Assembly (NCBI GenBank): GCA_031431235.1
Contig: JANPDA010000225.1
Coordinates: 1-19,843 of the forward strand
From: JANNSW01 sp031431235
GTDB taxonomy: Bacteria > Pseudomonadota > Alphaproteobacteria > Rhizobiales > Hyphomicrobiaceae
Length of the DNA: 19,843 bases
Reading direction: 5' to 3'
The translations under genes were made by a program, and so were the position numbers. Below are positions 1-6,548 of this stretch, piece after piece. The notes beneath the pieces are model-generated. The model made no database searches. It was not told the DNA's origin and saw only the letters and a program-made list of their open reading frames with translations. Numbering within the stretch: the stretch's first letter is position 1; each line of letters opens with the position of its first letter.

Positions 1-150
1 TCCGGGATGACGGGTGGATGGGTGTGCGCGGGACGTTTCCTCCAACACGCATGCCGGCCCGGCCGGTTGGGAAGCTATTGCGCCATTTAGTTGCATCTGC
101 CCGCTGACGGCGGAATACGGCCTCACTGCCTCTTCCGCCCAATTCGATCC

Positions 151-1602
151 TCAATACATCTTCTTCCAGCTCGCTTCCGCCGGAATTGGCGGCGGAGTGG
201 CGTTGCCGGTGACCGGCACCGTCTGGAACTCGTTGCGGATGCCGAGCGCCCAGGCCTTTGCCCGGTCGGTCAGCTGCCGCTTGTCGGTCTGCATCCGGCC
301 CCGGCTGATCAGGATGCCCATGTCGGCGCCGTAGTAGCGGTAGTCGCCCGCCGTATAGACCCGCATGTAGAACGCCTCGTTCTCGCCGGCCACATGGGTC
401 CAGTCGAGCGTTTTCCGGACGAACGAAAGCCCGCCGTCGTCGCCCATCCGCCAGACGCCCGAGGACGGCGCCCGGGTGATCATCTCCACCTCCTCGCCCG
501 GATGCTTCAGGATCAGCTGAGTCCAGTCGTCGAAGTCCTCCCACCGCCGCTGGATCGCTGCGATGTTGACGTCGTAGTCGACATCCATGAACTCGAGCAG
601 GTGGAACAGGAACAGCGGCACGCCGCCATAGGTCGAGGTGATCAGATGGGTCAGCGGGCTCGCGCCTGAGACACGCGGATTGAGCTCGCCCAGATAGACC
701 TTGCTGGTATCGGTATCGATCAGGAAGTCCATGCAGAAGGCGCCCTTGTAGCCTTCCTGATAGAGCCGGTCGCCGAGCTTTCTCGCCATCGCGCGCACCG
801 CCTTCTTCTCCTTGTCCATGCCCTTGGCGAACGCGTCGTTCCCGCACCATCCGCCCTTGTAGGGCGTCAGCTCGGGAAAGCCCGTGATATCGGTCTGCAC
901 CGGTCCGACCAGCGTGCCGTGGCGGGTCGCGCAACCTTCCACCGTGCCCGGCAGGTGGTTGATGCGCCGCATCACCTTCAGCTCCTCCTTCACCAGGAGC
1001 TTCTCGTTCTTCCGCCAGCCGGCCTCGTCCTTGATGAAGAACGTCGTGCGCCCGGAATCGCCATAGGGCGTCTGCACCACCAGATCCTTGCCGAGCCGCG
1101 CTTCCCCCGACAGCGCCATCAGCTCCCCGTACGTTTTCGCCCGCCCCATGGTGTTGGGCGCGCTCTGGATGCCGGCCTCGTTGCCGAGCTGGGTCGTCAC
1201 GATCTTGGAATCGAGACGGATGCGCAGCTTCGCCGGCGGCAAGGCAACCTCGGCACCCAGCTCCTTGGCGAGCCCCTCGGTTTCCTCGTCGAACATGACC
1301 AGCACGATCTTGCCGCCGCCGCGCTCCTTGATGTGGCTGCGCACCGTCTTGTGCTTCAGCAGATGGTTGTTCACATCCTCGATCGAGCGGAACTCGTGGG
1401 GACCGTGCTCGCGCGGCACCAGCACCTTCTGGTGCTGGCCGTCGAAGGAGTCGAAGAAGTTGATGTACTCGTACCGGTTGACCCAGCGGTCGAGCCCGAG
1501 CAGGTTGAAGGGCGTCGGCGACAGGAAGTAGACGGGTGTCTCGTTGCGGCGAAAGAAGCTGTAGATTTCCGACAGCCCGTTCAGCTTGTTGCGTCTTCCC
1601 AT
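151..1602 (-). CDS. ATP-grasp (biotin-carboxylase-like) protein, function unknown
   Basis: This encodes a 483-residue protein of the ATP-grasp superfamily, the fold of ATP-dependent carboxylate-amine/thiol ligases and biotin carboxylase. The C-terminal half shows a typical nucleotide and Mg site: a VQTPYGDSGRTTFF lysine/glycine segment, then CMDFLID and, nearer the end, GELNPRVSGASPLTH, whose E-x-N-P-R is the usual metal-binding strand. The N-terminal part (YFLSPTPFNLLGLDRWVNRYEYINFFDSF) is a pre-ATP-grasp domain. No biotin-carrier or carboxyltransferase domain is present, so biotin carboxylase activity is not shown and the substrate is unknown. I chose the ATG at 1602 because GGGGGAAAG lies just upstream of it and a promoter-like pair lies at 1643-1671. 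The open frame extends further upstream, but that part looks non-coding. The gene is divergent from the membrane protein at 1738. Confidence is high for the fold, low for any specific reaction. Confidence 0.88.
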   Translation of the reverse strand: MGRRNKLNGLSEIYSFFRRNETPVYFLSPTPFNLLGLDRWVNRYEYINFFDSFDGQHQKVLVPREHGPHEFRSIEDVNNHLLKHKTVRSHIKERGGGKIVLVMFDEETEGLAKELGAEVALPPAKLRIRLDSKIVTTQLGNEAGIQSAPNTMGRAKTYGELMALSGEARLGKDLVVQTPYGDSGRTTFFIKDEAGWRKNEKLLVKEELKVMRRINHLPGTVEGCATRHGTLVGPVQTDITGFPELTPYKGGWCGNDAFAKGMDKEKKAVRAMARKLGDRLYQEGYKGAFCMDFLIDTDTSKVYLGELNPRVSGASPLTHLITSTYGGVPLFLFHLLEFMDVDYDVNIAAIQRRWEDFDDWTQLILKHPGEEVEMITRAPSSGVWRMGDDGGLSFVRKTLDWTHVAGENEAFYMRVYTAGDYRYYGADMGILISRGRMQTDKRQLTDRAKAWALGIRNEFQTVPVTGNATPPPIPAEASWKKMY

Positions 1603-1642
1603 CGCTTTCCCCCAAATTGGGCGTCGATCGCCGCTGGCTCGC

Positions 1643-1671
1643 ATCATGTGACTGTTCGCGGTGGCTGTGAA
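1643..1671 (-). promoter_or_regulatory. possible sigma-70-type promoter for the ATP-grasp gene
   Basis: On the minus strand a TTCACA (1671-1666) and a CATGAT (1648-1643) are separated by 17 nt. This puts a transcription start near 1636, about 34 nt ahead of the chosen ATG at 1602. The -35 matches 5 of 6 consensus bases and the -10 matches 4 of 6. It is a pattern match by eye only, but it agrees with the start at 1602 and argues against the ATG at 1647. Confidence 0.3.
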
Positions 1672-1737
1672 GACGAATTGATGGTTAACGAGAGGCCGGA
1701 GCCGGATTGCGCCGGCCGCACGGATAGCAGGGGGCCC

Positions 1738-2175
1738 ATGCTGAGGACGATAGGACGCTTGCTCTGGGTGGCGATCTCGTTCGCGATCTCGGCCCTTGCG
1801 GCCTTGCTGGTGCTGCTGACGCTCGGCACCGAGCGGCTGACCGAGGCGGCGAGCAGGACGAGCGAGGGTGATCTCGGGCAGATCGATGTCTGGATCGGCA
1901 CCTACGCCCAGCTCGAAGGCGCGTTTGCGTTGCTGTCCATGCTGACCATCGTGCCGGCGCTGCTGGTCGTCATCATCGGCGAGGTGGCGCGCATTCGCTC
2001 CGCCGCCTACTGGGTTCCCGCGGGCGGCGCGGCACTGGCAGCCGTGCCGTTCCTCGCGCGCTTCTCGCAAGAGGCGTCGCTTGCTCTGCCCCCGGCGACG
2101 TTGCTGCAGGTGCTCGCGACAGCAGGTTTTGCAGCCGGTCTTCTCTACTGGGTGCTGGCAGGCCGCTCAGCGTGA
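1738..2175 (+). CDS. small integral membrane protein, four predicted helices
   Basis: This encodes a 145-residue hydrophobic protein I do not recognise. Four membrane spans are visible: LLWVAISFAISALAALLVLL near the N-terminus, FALLSMLTIVPALLVVII, YWVPAGGAALAAVPFLARF, and LLQVLATAGFAAGLLYWVLAG at the C-terminus. A polar loop of about 30 residues lies between helices 1 and 2 (TERLTEAASRTSEGDLGQIDVWIGTY). The ATG at 1738 follows a purine/G-rich AGGGGG. An in-frame ATG at 1681 would only add a hydrophilic stretch rich in Arg, Glu and Asp and is less likely. The gene diverges from the ATP-grasp gene, with 135 bp between the two starts. The function is unknown; it could be a small transporter accessory or a structural membrane protein. 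Confidence 0.72.
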   Translation: MLRTIGRLLWVAISFAISALAALLVLLTLGTERLTEAASRTSEGDLGQIDVWIGTYAQLEGAFALLSMLTIVPALLVVIIGEVARIRSAAYWVPAGGAALAAVPFLARFSQEASLALPPATLLQVLATAGFAAGLLYWVLAGRSA

Positions 2176-2193
2176 TTGCTCGGACGTTTTCCA

Positions 2194-2226
2194 CTGCAAC
2201 GCAAAAAACATTGTTGCGGTGCACAA
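2194..2226 (+). promoter_or_regulatory. TGC-rich inverted repeats, possible PhaR-type operator
   Basis: The stretch carries CTGCAACGCA at 2194-2203 and TTGTTGCGGTGCACAA at 2211-2226. GCAAC (2196-2200) is the inverted match of GTTGC (2213-2217). The first half is one base away from CTGC-N3-GCAG, the TGC-rich pattern reported for the polyhydroxybutyrate regulator PhaR in Paracoccus. It lies 66-98 bp ahead of the gene at 2292, overlapping where its promoter should be; a weak TTGTTG/TAGTCT pair with 17-nt spacing sits at 2211-2239. The operator identity is inference. Confidence 0.35.
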
Positions 2227-2291
2227 TCCGAGCTAGTCTGGGTTTTGGCGATACCGGTCGTGGGATCGGCGCCAGCGAGCGAGGCGCCTCC

Positions 2292-2810
2292 ATGTTTGAT
2301 CCAGCCATCGGTCTGCGCATGGCATCGTCGTTCACCGACATCGCCTTGGCCGGAATGAAGGCCAATCTGGGCCTCTGGTCCATGGGCCGCCAGCTCATGC
2401 TCGGCTGCAGCGAGGCGCCACTGCGGCCGGCAAGCCGCACCAGCGCCACCGCCTTCAACCCGTTTTCTCCCGCCGTCTGGTCGTCGTCCCCTCGCTCCGT
2501 CCCGGCATTGCCCGACCTGTCCTCGCCGCTCGCGTTCTGGCAGGCGTGGTTCCGCTGCAACGACCTGGCGAGCGAAACCTGCCGTGCCGTAGCTCCCGCG
2601 TGGCCTTCCTTCTCGAGCGGGGCGGCCGGGTCGGGCCATGCCTCCAACATGATGGCGGAGATCCCGCGCGTCTACGTCGGTTTCCAACCCGGCCACAATT
2701 CGCCACTCTGGCCCTGGGGTCGCGAAGGCATGCTGACGATGGCGGTGACCATTCCGCCGGCGATCGAGGCCCTGATGCGCAGGTTCGGACCGCTGCAGCT
2801 GACGACCTGA
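2292..2810 (+). CDS. hypothetical protein, possibly phasin-like
   Basis: This encodes a 172-residue soluble protein without a domain I can name. The first 35 residues (MFDPAIGLRMASSFTDIALAGMKANLGLWSMGRQLMLG) form an amphipathic helical stretch of the kind seen in alphaproteobacterial phasin-like proteins. The middle is rich in Pro, Ser and Ala, with a Trp-rich patch (FWQAWFRCNDLASETC). The C-terminal part carries RVYVGFQPGHNSPLWPWG. No signal peptide or membrane span is evident. The phasin suggestion rests on this helix and on the TGC-rich inverted repeats upstream; it is weak, and the plain label is hypothetical protein. Several long frames on both strands overlap the gene because of high GC, so even its coding status is less certain than that of its neighbours. 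A short hairpin follows the stop codon. Confidence 0.5.
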   Translation: MFDPAIGLRMASSFTDIALAGMKANLGLWSMGRQLMLGCSEAPLRPASRTSATAFNPFSPAVWSSSPRSVPALPDLSSPLAFWQAWFRCNDLASETCRAVAPAWPSFSSGAAGSGHASNMMAEIPRVYVGFQPGHNSPLWPWGREGMLTMAVTIPPAIEALMRRFGPLQLTT

Positions 2811-2818
2811 GCCGCCCG

Positions 2819-2843
2819 GCTTCCGTTCTGCTCGATCGGAAGC
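2819..2843 (+). terminator. short hairpin after the 2292-2810 gene
   Basis: GCTTCCG at 2819-2825 pairs with CGGAAGC at 2837-2843 across an 11-nt loop, starting 9 nt past the stop codon. There is no T-run after the stem, so it is at best a weak or factor-assisted terminator. Confidence 0.25.
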
Positions 2844-2940
2844 TTGACTCGGAGCGGCACTCATCCGCACAATTCACGTCGGCATCTCGTCCTTCTACGT
2901 CCGCTGTCGATCCTGCGGCGGCAGAAACATCGTCTGCTTT

Positions 2941-2968
2941 ACATAGGGGTCGCGAGCGGCCCCTATGT
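2941..2968. repeat. 9-bp perfect inverted repeat, 10-nt loop
   Basis: ACATAGGGG (2941-2949) is matched exactly by CCCCTATGT (2960-2968), with TCGCGAGCGG between. It sits in the 265-bp gap between the genes at 2292 and 3076, about 108 bp ahead of the GrdB-like start. It could be an operator, a leader hairpin or a terminator; no T-run follows. Its position suits a regulator or attenuator of the downstream gene, which is inference. Confidence 0.4.
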
Positions 2969-3075
2969 CGGTCAGGTGCGAGGGGTGGGAAGCCTTCCAC
3001 ATCCGAGAAGTCCGCCGAGGATCTGGAGAGCGCCGCCGCTTGCTCGACTTCTTTCGGCGGAAGTGAGAGGCGCGC

Positions 3076-4017
3076 ATGGCGGAGGACGTCCCCATCCCCT
3101 ATCTGACGCGCGTGCGCGACTACTATCTCGCGCTCGGCTTTCCCGAGCCCTATCGGTTCGCGGAGTACCCAGAGGTGCCGTTCACTCCGCTCCAAACGCC
3201 ACTCTCGGCTTGCCGTATCGCCCTCGTCACCACGGCCGCACCCTACCGGCCCGAGCTCGGCGACCAGGGCCCGGGCGCCCGCTACAACGCGGCTGCGAAG
3301 TTCTACGAGGTCTACGGGCTGCCTTCGGCTGGCGAACCCGATTTGCGCATCTCCCACATCGCCTACGACCGCAAGCACAACCCCGCGACCGATCCGGCCT
3401 GCTGGTTCCCGCTGCGCGAGTTGAAGCTCGCGGCCGCGGCCCGCGTTGTCGGTGGCATCACTGATCGCTGCTACGGCCTGCCAACCGACCGCAGCCTGCG
3501 CACGACGACGGCTCGGGATTTGCCGCGCCTGCTCGATCTCCTGCGCGAGGATCGAGCCGATCTGGCGTTGCTCGTCGCCAACTGCCCCGTCTGCCACCAA
3601 TCGGTCGCTCTCGCCGCCCGGCACTTGGAGGCCAATGGCTTGCCGTCTGTGGTGATCGGCGCTGCCAGGGACATCGTCGAGCACGTCGGCGTACCGCGTT
3701 TCCTGTTCAGCGATTTTCCCTTGGGCAGCGCCTGTGGCAGGCCCCACGACCAGCCATCCCAACAGCTGATCGTGCGCCTCGCGCTGCAGCTGCTCGCCGC
3801 GGCAACAGCCCCACGCACCACCTGGCAGGTGCCGCTTGCCTGGAGCGAGGACCCGTCCTGGAAACGCGACTATTGCAACGCAGCACTGATGACACCTGAT
3901 GCGATCGCCGCCGCCCGCGCCGAGCTCGATCGCGAGTGGGCTGTGGCGGCGGGGTTGCGCCGAGGGCAACCACCGTTTTCAATTCTGAGGCTTTTCAAGT
4001 CGGGTTTTTTGCGATAG
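3076..4017 (+). CDS. GrdB/PrdB-like (glycine/sarcosine/betaine reductase selenoprotein B family) protein, Cys form
   Basis: This encodes 313 residues related to the B subunits of the glycine/sarcosine/betaine and D-proline reductases, enzymes that cleave C-N bonds reductively. Typical segments are visible: ALVTTAAPYRPE at the front, RISHIAYDRKHNPATDPACWFPLRELKL near 91-117, NCPVCHQS at 169-176 and LGSACGRPHD near 216-225. In the clostridial enzymes the active site is a selenocysteine in U-x-x-C; here it reads C170-P-V-C173, so no UGA recoding is needed. The family in aerobic proteobacteria is uncharacterised, and no partner reductase subunit, thioredoxin or SelD-like gene is adjacent, so classical Stickland metabolism is unlikely. 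The start is supported by GAGAGG five bases upstream. The last codons overlap the probable promoter of the 58-residue gene at 4028. Confidence 0.82.
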   Translation: MAEDVPIPYLTRVRDYYLALGFPEPYRFAEYPEVPFTPLQTPLSACRIALVTTAAPYRPELGDQGPGARYNAAAKFYEVYGLPSAGEPDLRISHIAYDRKHNPATDPACWFPLRELKLAAAARVVGGITDRCYGLPTDRSLRTTTARDLPRLLDLLREDRADLALLVANCPVCHQSVALAARHLEANGLPSVVIGAARDIVEHVGVPRFLFSDFPLGSACGRPHDQPSQQLIVRLALQLLAAATAPRTTWQVPLAWSEDPSWKRDYCNAALMTPDAIAAARAELDREWAVAAGLRRGQPPFSILRLFKSGFLR

Positions 4018-4020
4018 TAT
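3992..4020 (+). promoter_or_regulatory. possible promoter inside the end of the GrdB-like gene
   Basis: TTTTCA (3992-3997) and TAGTAT (4015-4020) are 17 nt apart in an unusually T-rich stretch at the 3' end of the preceding gene. The predicted start of transcription would be almost at the ATG at 4028, and no Shine-Dalgarno sequence precedes that ATG, so a leaderless transcript is plausible. Both boxes match only 4 of 6 consensus bases. Confidence 0.3.
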
Positions 4021-4027
4021 TGTCAGC

Positions 4028-4204
4028 ATGAAGAAGAGTGCAGCCAAGCAAGGCGCTGGGCCATCGGTTCGAACCGAGTTGCCACGGTCGAGCTTCGCGC
4101 GGATCCGGATCGTCGATCCGGCCGTCAAGCCGACGCGGTTTTCGGTGCGCGAGATCCGCAACGCGGTCCGCGATTACTATCGCCGTCAGGTCAGCTCGAT
4201 GTGA
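4028..4204 (+). CDS. 58-residue basic protein coupled to the TIR-like gene
   Basis: This is a small gene beginning MKKSAAKQGAGPSVRTE. Its second half (SFARIRIVDPAVKPTRFSVREIRNAVRDYYRR) looks like a short helix-forming, Arg-rich module. I count 14 Lys/Arg against 4 Asp/Glu, so it may bind nucleic acid or an acidic partner. Coding evidence: the third codon position is G or C in about 44 of 57 codons after the start, and its stop TGA (4202-4204) overlaps the GTG start (4201) of the next gene by 4 nt, which is typical of translational coupling. No Shine-Dalgarno is seen ahead of the ATG. I do not recognise the family. By size and order it could be an antitoxin or an accessory/sensor partner of the next protein; that role is inference. 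Confidence 0.65.
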   Translation: MKKSAAKQGAGPSVRTELPRSSFARIRIVDPAVKPTRFSVREIRNAVRDYYRRQVSSM

Positions 4205-4827
4205 GCGATACGTACCTCAACGTATTCGTAAACTGCCCTTTCGATGGGGCCTATCGGGCATCATTCGAGGCGCTCTTGTTCACGATCACGGCGAGCGGCT
4301 ATCGGGTTCGCTGCGCGTTGGAGGCCGAAGACAGCGGCGACATCAGGTTCGACAAGCTTTGCAGGTTGATCGGCGAGAGCGATCGCACGATTCACGATCT
4401 CTCTCGTATCGAAGTTGGCGAGAACGAGCTTCCCCGATTCAACATGCCATTCGAGCTCGGTCTGGCGCTGGGCGCGAAGCGCTTCGGCGGCAAGCGGCAG
4501 AAGGCGAAATCAGCCCTCATCATGGTCGCGGAGCCTTACCGCTTGCCGGCCTATCTTTCGGACCTCGGTGGCAATGATCCTGTCATCCATCATCGAGATC
4601 CGTTGCACGTTATCAAGGTCGTTCGCAGGTTTCTGCACGCCTCGCCGAGCGGAGAGCCTCTGCCCGGCCAACACATGTTCATCGAGATCTTCGAGCGGTT
4701 CAAGCACGACCTGCCAGGAATTGCCGCCGCACGAAGGGTGCGCCATGAGGAGATTCATCCTTACGAGGATTACAGAGCGTATCTCTGGTTCCTGTCGGAG
4801 TTCGTGCGACGCCTTCAGACCGCGTGA
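4201..4827 (+). CDS. TIR / nucleoside 2-deoxyribosyltransferase-like protein, putative defence or toxin effector
   Basis: This encodes 208 residues. The first 145 or so have the shape of a flavodoxin-like TIR or nucleoside-deoxyribosyltransferase fold. They contain a first strand YLNVFVNCPFD (5-15), a helix with FEALLFTITASGYRVRCALE, a conserved DSGDIRFDKLCRLIGESDRTIHDLSRIE segment (44-71), and NMPFELGLALGAKRFGG (81-97). In that last segment E85 takes the place of the catalytic glutamate of such NAD- or nucleoside-cleaving enzymes. The remainder (EPLPGQHMFIEIFERFKHDL to the end) is a helical C-terminal region. The fold call and the catalytic role are inference from motif pattern only. The GTG start overlaps the stop of the 58-residue gene. 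The 3' part of the gene is visibly more AT-rich than the surrounding chromosome. Likely roles are toxin-antitoxin or anti-phage effector; a metabolic hydrolase is the alternative. Confidence 0.72.
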   Translation: MSDTYLNVFVNCPFDGAYRASFEALLFTITASGYRVRCALEAEDSGDIRFDKLCRLIGESDRTIHDLSRIEVGENELPRFNMPFELGLALGAKRFGGKRQKAKSALIMVAEPYRLPAYLSDLGGNDPVIHHRDPLHVIKVVRRFLHASPSGEPLPGQHMFIEIFERFKHDLPGIAAARRVRHEEIHPYEDYRAYLWFLSEFVRRLQTA

Positions 4828-4849
4828 GGCCCAAGCTCGATGGCGTGAC

Positions 4850-4874
4850 CCGGATCGCCGGTCGGGCGGTCCGG
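4850..4874. terminator. GC-rich hairpin between convergent genes
   Basis: CCGGATCGCC (4850-4859) pairs with GGCGGTCCGG (4865-4874) over a 5-nt loop, 10 bp with a single G-T pair. It lies in the 73-bp space between the TIR-like gene and the nitrilase-family gene, which converge on it, so a shared two-way terminator is the natural reading. No T-run is present on either side. Confidence 0.45.
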
Positions 4875-4900
4875 AAATCGACCCGGCCTGAATATCCTGT

Positions 4901-5806
4901 CTACTTCACCACCATCTTCCTGACCGGCAGCGTCGTCACGTTGGTCGCCGGCTTGTCCGAGCGGCGTGGTTGAACGAGCGGCCCCAGGCTATCGAGATAG
5001 CCGGTATCGAAGCTTTCGCGATCATAGACCGGGAAATCGACCGGCCGGTCGCGAAAGCTCTTGGTCATCTGGCCGAGCCCGCGCAGGCCATTGGCACGCT
5101 GACGGCGCACCTGCTCCAGGTCGATCTCGATCGGGATCACCTGCTCGGTCGAATCCGCCTTGTGCAGCGCCCGGCCCGACGGATCGAACACGGCGGACTG
5201 CCCGTTGCCGCCGGCCCCCAAACCATTGATATCGAACACATAGGCCTGCATCATCGCCGACGTCGCATGCGCAACTGCGAGGTCCACGTCCCGGTCGATC
5301 GTGTGGGTCATCACCGGGTGCAGGATCACCTCGACCCCCATGGCCGTGATCTGGCGCGACGTCTCGGGGAACCACATGTCATAGCAGTTGAGCACGCCGA
5401 ACCGCCCGATCCCGTCGATGTCGAAGGCCAGGAACTCGGTCCCCGGCGCCACCCCCTGCTCGAGCGGCGTGAACGGGAACATCTTGCGATAGCGCCCGAT
5501 CACCCGGCCATCTGGATCGATCACCGATGTCGTGTTGAAAATCACGCCATCCTTGCGTTCGTACATGGAGCCGTTGACGAGCCAGATCTTGTGCTTCCTC
5601 GCCATCTCCTGGAACGCGGACTCGGCTTCGCCCGGCAACGGCTGCGCGTTGTGCAGCAGCGGTCCGAAGCAGGCGAGCTCGGAGAACATCGCCATCTGCA
5701 CCCAGGGATAGAGGTGCATGGTCAGGTCGAGCCGGTGGCGCATCGCTTCCACGTTCGAGGACGTGGCGAGATGCATCTGAATGCCGGCAATGGCGAATGG
5801 CGTCAT
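4901..5806 (-). CDS. carbon-nitrogen hydrolase (nitrilase superfamily)
   Basis: This encodes a 301-residue cytoplasmic amidase/nitrilase-family enzyme that hydrolyses C-N bonds. The Glu-Lys-Cys triad is visible: E43 in FSELACFGP, K108 in YRKMFPFTPLEQGVAPG and C141 in LNCYDMWFPE. The usual central beta-sandwich motifs are also there: NTTSVIDPDGRVIGRYRK and, later, GQSAVFDPSGRALHKAD. The spacing GxxPGTEFLAFDIDGIGRFGVLNCYD resembles aliphatic amidases and N-carbamoylase-like members, but the substrate cannot be read from sequence. I chose the ATG at 5806 because MTPFAIAGIQMHLA is the normal first strand of the family and GGGAG precedes it. The frame extends another 23 codons upstream without family similarity. 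The tail after DSLGPL is a family-external 25-residue extension. It converges with the TIR-like gene. Confidence 0.88.
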   Translation of the reverse strand: MTPFAIAGIQMHLATSSNVEAMRHRLDLTMHLYPWVQMAMFSELACFGPLLHNAQPLPGEAESAFQEMARKHKIWLVNGSMYERKDGVIFNTTSVIDPDGRVIGRYRKMFPFTPLEQGVAPGTEFLAFDIDGIGRFGVLNCYDMWFPETSRQITAMGVEVILHPVMTHTIDRDVDLAVAHATSAMMQAYVFDINGLGAGGNGQSAVFDPSGRALHKADSTEQVIPIEIDLEQVRRQRANGLRGLGQMTKSFRDRPVDFPVYDRESFDTGYLDSLGPLVQPRRSDKPATNVTTLPVRKMVVK

Positions 5807-5928
5807 GAAGGCTCCCACGGCGCTGCGAGGCATAGTTCGACAGTTAGTGTGCGTCCGGCGCGTGTCAAGCATCATAGCCGAAAGTGGTGTCGCAATGGTG
5901 CAACGGTGAGTGTTGCTCGCCCCGACTC

Positions 5929-6297
5929 CTACCCTCCGCGCGGAGCTGGGAGCGGGTGTGCCCGGACCCGGGCAGGCACAATCACAGTCAGTAGATCGCG
6001 GAACTCAGCACCCAGTTCGGACATGACGGCGAAAACTCTTTCAGCTTCCGCCTCATTGGCCAATCGATCAAGCTCGAGAAGAATGACGCCGCCGACGATA
6101 AGCCGTTTGCGTATGACAAGGTCGCCGAAGTCCTGATCTTCTGTTATCAGGATTCTCAGCTCGGTTCGGGCCAATCCAAGGACCCTCTCGTCGGGCGCAC
6201 CCGGTTCTTTGTCGCTTACCCTCGCGACATCCCAGCCCCTTGCTCGCAGCCCATCGACGACAAGCCGGGAGACGTTTTCGTCAGCAAGAAACTGCAC
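5929..6297 (-). CDS. DUF5615 PIN-like toxin of a DUF433/DUF5615 toxin-antitoxin pair
   Basis: This encodes 122 residues. The protein begins MQFLADENVSRLVVDGLRARGWDV and contains LRILITEDQDFGDLV, the two signatures of the DUF5615 (Mut7-C-like PIN) family. The acidic residues D6, E7, D54 and D56 are placed as in PIN-type metal-dependent RNases. The expected role is an RNase toxin neutralised by the preceding DUF433 protein. The start codon is GTG at 6297, only 3 nt past the antitoxin stop, so the pair is co-translated. The C-terminus (RVRAHPLPAPRGG) is a little longer than usual. Base composition is visibly lower in GC than the housekeeping genes around it, which suits a mobile toxin-antitoxin module. 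RNase activity is family inference. Confidence 0.85.
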   Translation of the reverse strand: MQFLADENVSRLVVDGLRARGWDVARVSDKEPGAPDERVLGLARTELRILITEDQDFGDLVIRKRLIVGGVILLELDRLANEAEAERVFAVMSELGAEFRDLLTVIVPARVRAHPLPAPRGG

Positions 6298-6300
6298 AAA

Positions 6301-6525
6301 TCACTCTGCTGCGACGGCGGGTTTCTGCTGCATGTGGTCCGCCGCAAAACAAAGCGCCGCACGGATATCCTCCTCTGACAGCGAAGGATAGGCATCCAGG
6401 AGGTCCGCAATCGACCTGCCTGCTCCCAGCTTACGCAGGATGAGCTCGACCGCAATGCGCGTATCCCTGATACAGGGTTTGCCGAGCATGATGGCCGGGT
6501 CGGTCTTTATCCTTGGATTATCCAT
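6301..6525 (-). CDS. DUF433 antitoxin
   Basis: This encodes a 74-residue DUF433 protein. It carries the family signature PAIMLGKPCIRDTRIAVELILRKLGAGRSIADLLDAYPSLSEEDIRAALCFAA, which is most of the protein and forms a winged or homeodomain-like DNA-binding module. The usual glycine before TRI is Asp here (RDTRI). It lies directly ahead of the DUF5615 toxin with a 3-nt gap, the standard order for this pair, and should bind the toxin and repress its own operon. The ATG at 6525 is preceded by AAAGGCGAG at a suitable distance, and upstream of that lies the inverted repeat TCAAA-C-TTTGA. The 97-bp gap to rlmN and this palindrome suggest the pair has its own promoter. Confidence 0.85.
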   Translation of the reverse strand: MDNPRIKTDPAIMLGKPCIRDTRIAVELILRKLGAGRSIADLLDAYPSLSEEDIRAALCFAADHMQQKPAVAAE

Positions 6526-6548
6526 GGGCTCGCCTTTGAGCTCCTCGG

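Noticed and set aside
1..150. Possible gene at the window start (plus-strand frames from 14 and 91)
   Set aside because: They run into the complement of the ATP-grasp gene, have no ribosome site and no recognisable features.
1603..2070. N-terminal extension of the ATP-grasp protein by more than 150 residues
   Set aside because: The added sequence is low-complexity (His, Gln, Arg), overlaps the opposite-strand membrane protein gene, and a good start with a ribosome site exists at 1602.
2145..3969. Long minus-strand open frames across 2145-3969 (241 and 504 residues)
   Set aside because: They are antisense to the genes at 2292 and 3076, are Arg/Ala/Gly/Gln-rich without family features, and reflect the absence of stops in high-GC DNA.
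4150..4891. Alternative plus-strand frames across the TIR-like gene (179 and 158 residues)
   Set aside because: They are Arg/Ser-rich shadows of the 208-residue frame, which alone shows a coherent fold and the 4-nt coupling to the upstream gene.
4970..6136. Plus-strand open frame of 388 residues opposite the nitrilase-family gene
   Set aside because: It is His/Arg/Asp-rich with no domain and lies on the complement of a gene with a clear Glu-Lys-Cys triad.
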